A stretch of DNA of 64,000 bases from Distichodus sexfasciatus (lineage: Eukaryota; Chordata; Actinopteri; Characiformes; Distichodontidae), in assembly GCA_032718565.1 (NCBI GenBank), contig JAVGVS010000516.1, positions 124,001 to 188,000 on the forward strand. Reading direction: 5' to 3'. The notes beneath the pieces are model-generated. The model saw nothing but the letters and a program-made list of their open reading frames with translations. It searched no databases and was not told the origin of the DNA. The position numbers and the translations under genes are program-made. Within the stretch, counting starts at the first letter, position 1, and every line of letters begins with the position of its first letter. Shown one piece after another: positions 59,191-64,000 of the stretch.

Positions 59191-60072
59191 CATCTCTCTC
59201 TCTCTCTTTTTTCTTCTCTCTCTCTCTTCCCTCCTTTCTCTCTCACTCACTCTTTTCTCTCTCTCTCTTCCCTCCTCACCCCTTTTCTTCTGTTTCTCTT
59301 TTTCTTTCTCTCTCCCCTCTCTCTTTCCACCTTTCTCCCATCTCTCCTTCCCTCTCTATCTCCCTCCTTCTCTTTCTTTCTCTCTTCCCCTTTTCTCTGT
59401 GCATTTCACCTCTCTCTCTCCCCCCTTCTTTTCTTCCGCTTCTTTCTTTTCCCCTCGGTCTCTTTCCCCTCCCTTTCTCTCTCTTCCCAACTTCCCTCTC
59501 TCTCCTTCCCTCTTTCTCTCACTCTCCCTCTTTCTCTTTGCTTTCTTTGTCCCTTTCTCCGTGTCTCTCTCTCTCTCTCTTCCCCACATGCTGTCTCTTT
59601 CACAAACTCTCTCCCCTCTTTTTTCTCTCCTCTCTCCCCTTTCTCTCCCCTCTCACCCCTCCATCTGTCTTGCCCCATTTCTCCTTCTTTCTCTTTCTTA
59701 CTCTCCCCACTTCCCCGCTCTCTCTTTCTCCCTCACACCCTCTGTTGCTCTTTCCTCTCTTTTCCTCTGTTACCCCACTTTCTCTTTCTCTCTCTCCCTC
59801 TCTCTTTCTTTATTTCTCCTCCCTTCTTTCCCCTACATCTGTCTTTCTCCCTTTCTGCCTTCTCTATCTTTCACTTCCTTGTCTCTCTATGTCCTTCTCC
59901 TCACTATTTCTCTTCTTCTTTCTCTCTCTCCCCTCTCTCTCCCCTCCCTTTTCTCTATCCCCCCCTTTCCCTCCCCTCTCTCTCTCTCCCTCTCCCCTCC
60001 TTCCCCTCTTTCTTTCCACCCCTCTCTCATCTTCCTTCTTGTCTCTCTCTCTCTCTCTCTCTCTCACCCCTC

Positions 60073-60126
<54 letters not shown>

Positions 60127-60318
60127 CTCTCTCCCCTCTTTCTTTCCCAATCTCCGTTCTATCTCTCTTCCTCTTGTTTTTCTTTCTCCTCCCTACCCCA
60201 TTTTACTCTTCTTTTCTCCTCTCCTCTCTTCCTCTCTTTCTTTCACCCCTGTCCCCACCTCTCTCCTTCTCACTATTCTTTCTCTCTTCCTCCTCCCTCT
60301 CCCTTTCTTCCACTCTAG
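59191..60318 (+). repeat. 1.1-kb pyrimidine tract filling intron 7
   Basis: About 1,125 bases are composed almost only of C and T on the + strand, in CTCTCTTT/CCCTCT patterns with one pure (CT)n run near 60070-60122. Long frames on both strands here are composition artefacts. It ends just before the acceptor at 60329. Confidence 0.95.
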
Positions 60319-60329
60319 TGTCTAAACAG

Positions 60330-60419
60330 ATGTTAGAGGCTCCCGGTTGAGATCGTGAGCCCGGCCCTGGCGGGGAGCAGAAGGAGATCACTCAGTCAGC
60401 TGCTGCGTGTCCGGCAGAA
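60330..60419 (+). CDS. col22a1: col22a1 exon 8, linker; contains in-frame TGA
   Basis: The acceptor TCTAAACAG after the pyrimidine tract opens phase-0 codons MLEAPG, a TGA at 60348-60350, then DREPGPGGEQKEITQSAAAC and PAE. The part from EPGPGG to ACPA resembles the proline-rich linker of COL22A1, which ends in a C-P-A before the triple helix. The TGA could be a CGA changed at a CpG. Alternatively, the exon may really begin at 60360 after GTGAG, which drops the stop and keeps phase 0. The donor (GAA/GTGTCA) is weak. This exon is less certain than exons 1-7. Confidence 0.4.
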
Positions 60420-60684
60420 GTGTCAGTCATGGGGTCAAGCTCTTACCCTGTGTACTTTGGGCGGGAGGTGATGAGTAAACTCTTCTTCCTATAGTTGTGA
60501 TAATATTTAAACATTCATCAAGTTTTGAACAGCTCTTATGGATGATGTAAATATCAGCAGCTTTCAGCAGTTGCTTTTTCCAATTTCTATCGTACTTGCT
60601 ACTTCCTCTCAATGCATTTCATGTCTTCCCTAATACATCACCTCTCTTTTCTCTCTCTCTCTTCATTGTCTCTCTCTCTTCTAG

Positions 60685-60729
60685 GGTGAGACAGGGTGCC
60701 TGGTGCTCAAAGGAGCTAGGGTGAAAAAG
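60685..60729 (+). CDS. col22a1: col22a1 first collagenous exon, 45 nt
   Basis: A CTCTCTCTTCTAG acceptor and a GTCATA donor bound exactly 45 nt, a standard collagen exon length, phase 0 to phase 0. It reads GETGCLVLKGARVKK. Gly is present at positions 1, 4 and 10 but Val (GTG) stands at 7 and 13, where the Gly-X-Y pattern expects Gly. Changing reading frame does not help, since stops appear. Either the sequence here is wrong or the helix start is imperfect. Confidence 0.55.
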
Positions 60730-60857
60730 GTCATAGCTGGTCTTTTAACTTTCAGTTTCGCTGATCATTTTACCCAGTTTCTAGAATGTATTTGTCTCTC
60801 CTTGACTGACTACGCGGCAGGCGTTTCCTCATGGCCGTGCTATAAACTATCGTCTGG

Positions 60858-60920
60858 GGTGACCCCGGCCTTACAGGAGCCGCCGGCCCGCAAGGACTGA
60901 AGGGACAGAAAGGCGAAGCT
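60858..60920 (+). CDS. col22a1: col22a1 collagenous exon, 63 nt, acceptor irregular
   Basis: The frame GDPGLTGAAGPQGLKG, then Q-K-G-E-A, has perfect Gly-X-Y and is 63 nt long, a common collagen exon size; the donor is GTATGA. The two bases before GGT are GG (TCTGG), not AG. The only nearby AG acceptor (CCTTACAG) lies inside the exon and starts at 60877, in a phase that does not fit the preceding 45-nt exon. So either an AG has become GG at 60856-60857, or 60877-60920 is the true exon and the upstream exon boundary differs. Confidence 0.55.
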
Positions 60921-61435
60921 GTATGAAAAAACTAATTCTCATAATTGCTGTTATTAATAGAGTTGTTTCAATAGTTATTTGCACGTGTCTTGAAGTTTAT
61001 TATTTAATAATATTTCATATTTGAAGCAGAGAGAATGATACTAGTAGAAATTCTGGATTACGATTTTGTTATCGATGACTGCACATTTGTATGAATTACA
61101 CAAATGTGCTGATATCAGAAGTTAAAATTTTTGCGTTAAAATTTGTTTTAGTGATCAACATATTGAAGGTGTAAATGATGACTTTGAGCTCTACTCTACA
61201 AATTAACCAACTCCACTGACTATGTTAGAAACAATATAAAATCCAAATTCAATATGAATTAAAAACTAGGACATGAGAACATTTTATGATGTTAAAGATG
61301 AATTTTTTGGCAGAAGTTATTTAGCTTTTTGTAGAGTGTGAATGCCTTTTTCCAGCTGCTTTGCCTCTTAATCTTTCTCTCTCTATCTCTAATATGCCTG
61401 GAGAATAATCGATCGTGTTGATTGATTATTTGCAG

Positions 61436-61474
61436 GGCAAGGTGCTCTCTATCAAAGGCGATAGAGGTGAGAAG
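61436..61474 (+). CDS. col22a1: col22a1 collagenous exon, 39 nt
   Basis: ATTATTTGCAG acceptor and a good GTAAGA donor. Phase 0 to phase 0; encodes GKVLSIKGDRGEK. Six residues separate the first two glycines, so the triplet register shifts inside the exon. Short interruptions are normal in FACIT collagens, and the mammalian protein also has one near here. It is the last exon recognised in the window; the remaining triple helix must lie to the right of 64000. Confidence 0.6.
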
Positions 61475-63246
61475 GTAAGATCATGGATTTACCAGCCAAA
61501 CTCCTCAGCTGGGGCAAAAAGCGTGTGTTGCAGTGTTCTAAACTCTACGTTAGTGTGTGTTGTTTTCATGTGTGTATGTGTATGTGTATGTGTATTTGTG
61601 TTTGTATGTGGAGTAACTTTAGGTAACTGTTCTGACACTGTTAGAACATTTGGACACAGCGTTTCAGTAAAGCGGGTGGGAAAGAATTATATGGTGTCTT
61701 AAAGGGAAAGTGCCCAGTTAACAGAACGGAAATAGAACCCATTTCTGCTCTTAATGGAGATTTATTGCCAAAGGAGATGGTGTAAGAGTGTGTGTGTTTG
61801 AGTGTGTGTGAAGCACTTAAGCTCTCCATGTTTCACCAGCTGCTCTATTAGATTCAGCTCAGAGGACGGACTGTAAAAACTTCAGCAAATCCACTCATAT
61901 TTTCAACAGGCAGTTCTGACGAGTCTCTTCTCTCATCTCGCTTTGGGGTTCGTAGAGACCACAAACACGCCATATTTCAGATGTCAGAATTATGGGTGTG
62001 CCTGCCACCAGGGATCCGAGTCGAGAATGGAATCCCACCCATGCCAAGGAACACACACTCCTCTGTAATGTTCATCTCAAAAATATAGAAGCATATTTCT
62101 GTATATAGTATACAGTACACAGCGTTTTAGAAACTACTTTGGGACTTTTTCGGACCCTATGGACTTGAACTGAATTACCAATTTAATATTGAACTAATTT
62201 TAGCTTAATGTTGCTGAGTGGGACTCAGCAAGTGGCCGTAGCAGCAATTCGGGATTCGAAAGCGCCCCTCAGACTTTTTAAAAAAATGTGCTCTATGGGA
62301 CTCCATCATCTGCAATCAGCTTGACCTCTTTCGGAGTATATGGACTTAAGCCAAACCTAAATTTAAAATTGAACTAATTTTTGTTAAGATTTGAGTGAGT
62401 CTTAGCAAGTGGGTCTTAACAAGTGGCCCCAGCAACGAGTCAGGATTGGAAAGCATCTTTTGGACTGTTGTTATATCTTTACATCTTTAAAAATGATTTT
62501 TGAACTAATGTTTAAACATTTAAACATTTAAAATGGCGAATGTTTAAAAAACATTCGCCCAGAGGAGGATGGGGTCCTCTTCCGATGTCTTGGTTCCTCT
62601 CAAGGTTCCTCTCGAGGGAGTTTTTCCTTGGCACTGTCACCTCCGGCCTGCTTGTTGGGGGTTATATGTAAAGTGCTTTGTGACAATGACTGTTGTTAAG
62701 AGCGCTAAATAAATAAAATTGAATTGAATTTTAAATGGTGGTAGCTTTTCAAGTGACAAGCTACTGATGAGTAAAAGTATCAAAGCTACAGCCAACCTGC
62801 TGATTTATGGAGAAAAAGTAGCTGTATCAAAGCTATTTTTCTTCCAGCAAAACTTCATATTTTGTGCTTTAGGATATACTTAAATTTAAAAGAATTTAAT
62901 ACGGAAATCTATATTTTGGCATAAGTTACACTAAAATGTGTAACTGATTCATACATTTTGATAAATAAGGCCACATATTCATGCTCCCATCGTCATCTAG
63001 GTGGACTCCACCCTCCGACTCCATCTGACAGCTGCCATTAGTATGCTGTGATTCAATAAGCGTGCGCCACGCAAGCACGGCAGCCTATCAGCTGATTTTG
63101 TCAACTCAACACCAATGCGAAAATATCCATCTTAGTAAAGAGAGAAAAATAATAATCATTATTATTAGTAGTAGTAGTAAAAAAAAGTTAATCGCCGGAA
63201 AAGTTCAAGCATTTGCAAAGTAGCTTTGCTACTGATAAGCTACTGA
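61475..63246. other. col22a1 intron, no further exon seen
   Basis: TG-rich tract at 61552-61612. 62565-62735 is a retroposon tail (GGTTCCTCTCAAGGTTCCTC, GGGAGTTTTTCCTTGGCACTG, AAGTGCTTTGTGACAATG, then AATAAATAAAATTGAATTG). I found no Gly-X-Y exon with splice sites. Confidence 0.55.
62565..62735 (+). mobile_element. Teleost-type dispersed retroposon tail
   Basis: A run of motifs ending TTAAGAGCGCTAAATAAATAAAATTGAATTGAATT, with the short tandem tail typical of retroposed copies. Coding parts absent. Confidence 0.6.
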
Positions 63247-63496
63247 AGTGAAGTGAGTGATTATTTGTCATTGTGAACACACCACAGAGTGCACCACGAC
63301 AAAATGTGAGTTCTGTATTTAACCCATCCGTGAAGGAGCAGTGGGCAGCTGACATGGGCATTGACCAGGGAGCAGTGCTTGGGAACGGTATCTTGCTAAC
63401 GAGTACCTCAGTGGTACCGGTCCGGGATTCGAACTGGCGACCTTCCGATCACAGGGCGAACGCAATAATGGTTACACTAACAACTGCCCCCAAAAA
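63247..63496 (-). mobile_element. SINE-A, complete
   Basis: Reverse order: AGTGAGTGATTATTTGTCATTG, AACCCATCCGTGAAGGAGCAG, GGTCCGGGATTCGAACTGGC (B box), and GGTTACACTAACAACTGCCCCC. B box and tail are both well kept. Confidence 0.85.
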
Positions 63497-63620
63497 GGTA
63501 GCTTAGTTAGCAGCATCACTTATAGACACTCTTAAAACACTGTATATGTAGTATCATATAGAATCATGCGTTGGATCTTTGTGCATCGACAGAATCATCA
63601 GTCTACATAGTTACGCACGG

Positions 63621-63945
63621 GTGGCACGGTGGTGCAGTGGTTAGCTCTGCCGCCTAACAATGAGAAGGTCCTGGGTTCGATCCCCAGGTCAGCCGTAGGG
63701 TTTCTTGTGTGGTGGTTATGTACCTCTCCCCGTCTTCACGAGGGTTTTCTCTGGGTGCTTGGTTTCCTCCCACAGTTAATAAAACATGCACTATAGGTTG
63801 ATTGATGAATCTAAATTGGCCCCATAAGGTGTGACTGAGAGTGTGTTTGTGTGAGGGTGTGTGCCCTGCGGTGTGTTGCTGCCCGTCCAGCTTTGGTCCC
63901 TGCTTCAAGCTCACAGTCCCGGGATAGGCTCCGGTCCCCATTGTT
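63621..63945 (+). mobile_element. SINE-B, 3'-truncated
   Basis: GTGGCACGGTGGTGCAGTGG, CCTGGGTTCGATCCCCAGG (B box), TTCCTCCCACAGTTAATAAAAC, CCCTGCGGTGTGTTGC, and GGGATAGGCTCCGGTCCCC, then unrelated sequence. The 3' tail is missing. Confidence 0.8.
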
Positions 63946-64000
63946 CTGGAAAGCAGACATTTTTCAAAAAGATCTATCTTCCTCCCAGCCACAGCAAACA

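Noticed and set aside
58930..60350. Frames of 462, 308 and 270 codons (+) and several purine-strand frames (-)
   Set aside because: They are translations of the C/T tract (Leu-Ser-Phe-Pro only, or Arg-Glu-Gly-Lys), present in many frames at once. This is composition, not coding.
60685..60920. Frameshifts by missing G bases in the first collagen exons
   Set aside because: First considered, because Gly-X-Y can be restored with several indels. Phase-0 reading of 45-nt and 63-nt exons needs none, only two Gly-to-Val positions and a lost AG, which is simpler.
1..64000. Prokaryotic systems, CRISPR arrays, rRNA, intact retroviral or LINE polymerase genes
   Set aside because: No direct-repeat/spacer arrays, no rRNA motifs and no reverse-transcriptase or transposase frames were found in any reading frame.

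Overview
This is animal nuclear DNA, almost certainly from a ray-finned (teleost) fish. It has AT-rich intergenic and intronic DNA, GT-AG introns with short GC-richer exons, several tRNA-derived SINE families, palindromic MITEs and hAT-like elements with 8-bp target duplications of the kind seen in teleosts, and many microsatellites. No prokaryotic, phage, CRISPR or rRNA features are present. The species cannot be named from the sequence.

Two protein-coding loci lie on the + strand. (1) At 10.4-13.4 kb there is a two-exon reading frame of about 420 residues that I do not recognise. It has a poly-Ser tract and eight tandem 10-residue repeats. A CpG-rich block at 0.3-0.6 kb may be its promoter. 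A short, broken look-alike of its large exon sits at 15.65 kb. (2) From 26.3 kb to beyond the end of the window is the 5' part of a FACIT-type collagen gene, recognised as col22a1 (collagen XXII alpha-1). Exon 1 carries a signal peptide, exon 2 a complete von Willebrand A domain, exon 3 a short linker, and exons 4-7 the thrombospondin N-terminal-like (TSPN) domain. All seven join in frame into 444 codons. A linker exon and the first short Gly-X-Y exons follow at 60.3-61.5 kb. This last part has several oddities: an in-frame TGA, two Gly-to-Val positions, and one exon whose expected acceptor reads GG instead of AG. Introns 2 and 3 are about 13 kb each. Intron 7 is almost entirely a 1.1-kb pyrimidine tract.

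The rest is repeat-rich. I distinguish SINE-A (tRNA-like head, GGTACC-rich body, end CAATGACAAATAATCACTCA), SINE-B (head GGCACGGTGGTGCAGTGG, long 3' part ending near GAATGAATG) and SINE-C (end GCGTCTGCTAAATGCC). There are also at least six families of non-autonomous inverted-repeat DNA transposons, several with recognisable target-site duplications. Nested insertions give relative ages: two hAT-like elements with perfect 8-bp duplications sit inside SINE-B copies, and a SINE-B sits inside another DNA transposon that has a SINE-free relative elsewhere in the window. At 29.4-30.4 kb, SINE-A pieces form an irregular head-to-tail array inside col22a1 intron 2.

No new molecular system (defence, metabolic or otherwise) is evident. 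The most interesting points are the unrecognised repeat-containing protein, the irregular start of the collagenous region of col22a1, the CA-repeat tracts just downstream of four of its donor sites, and the transposon nesting.
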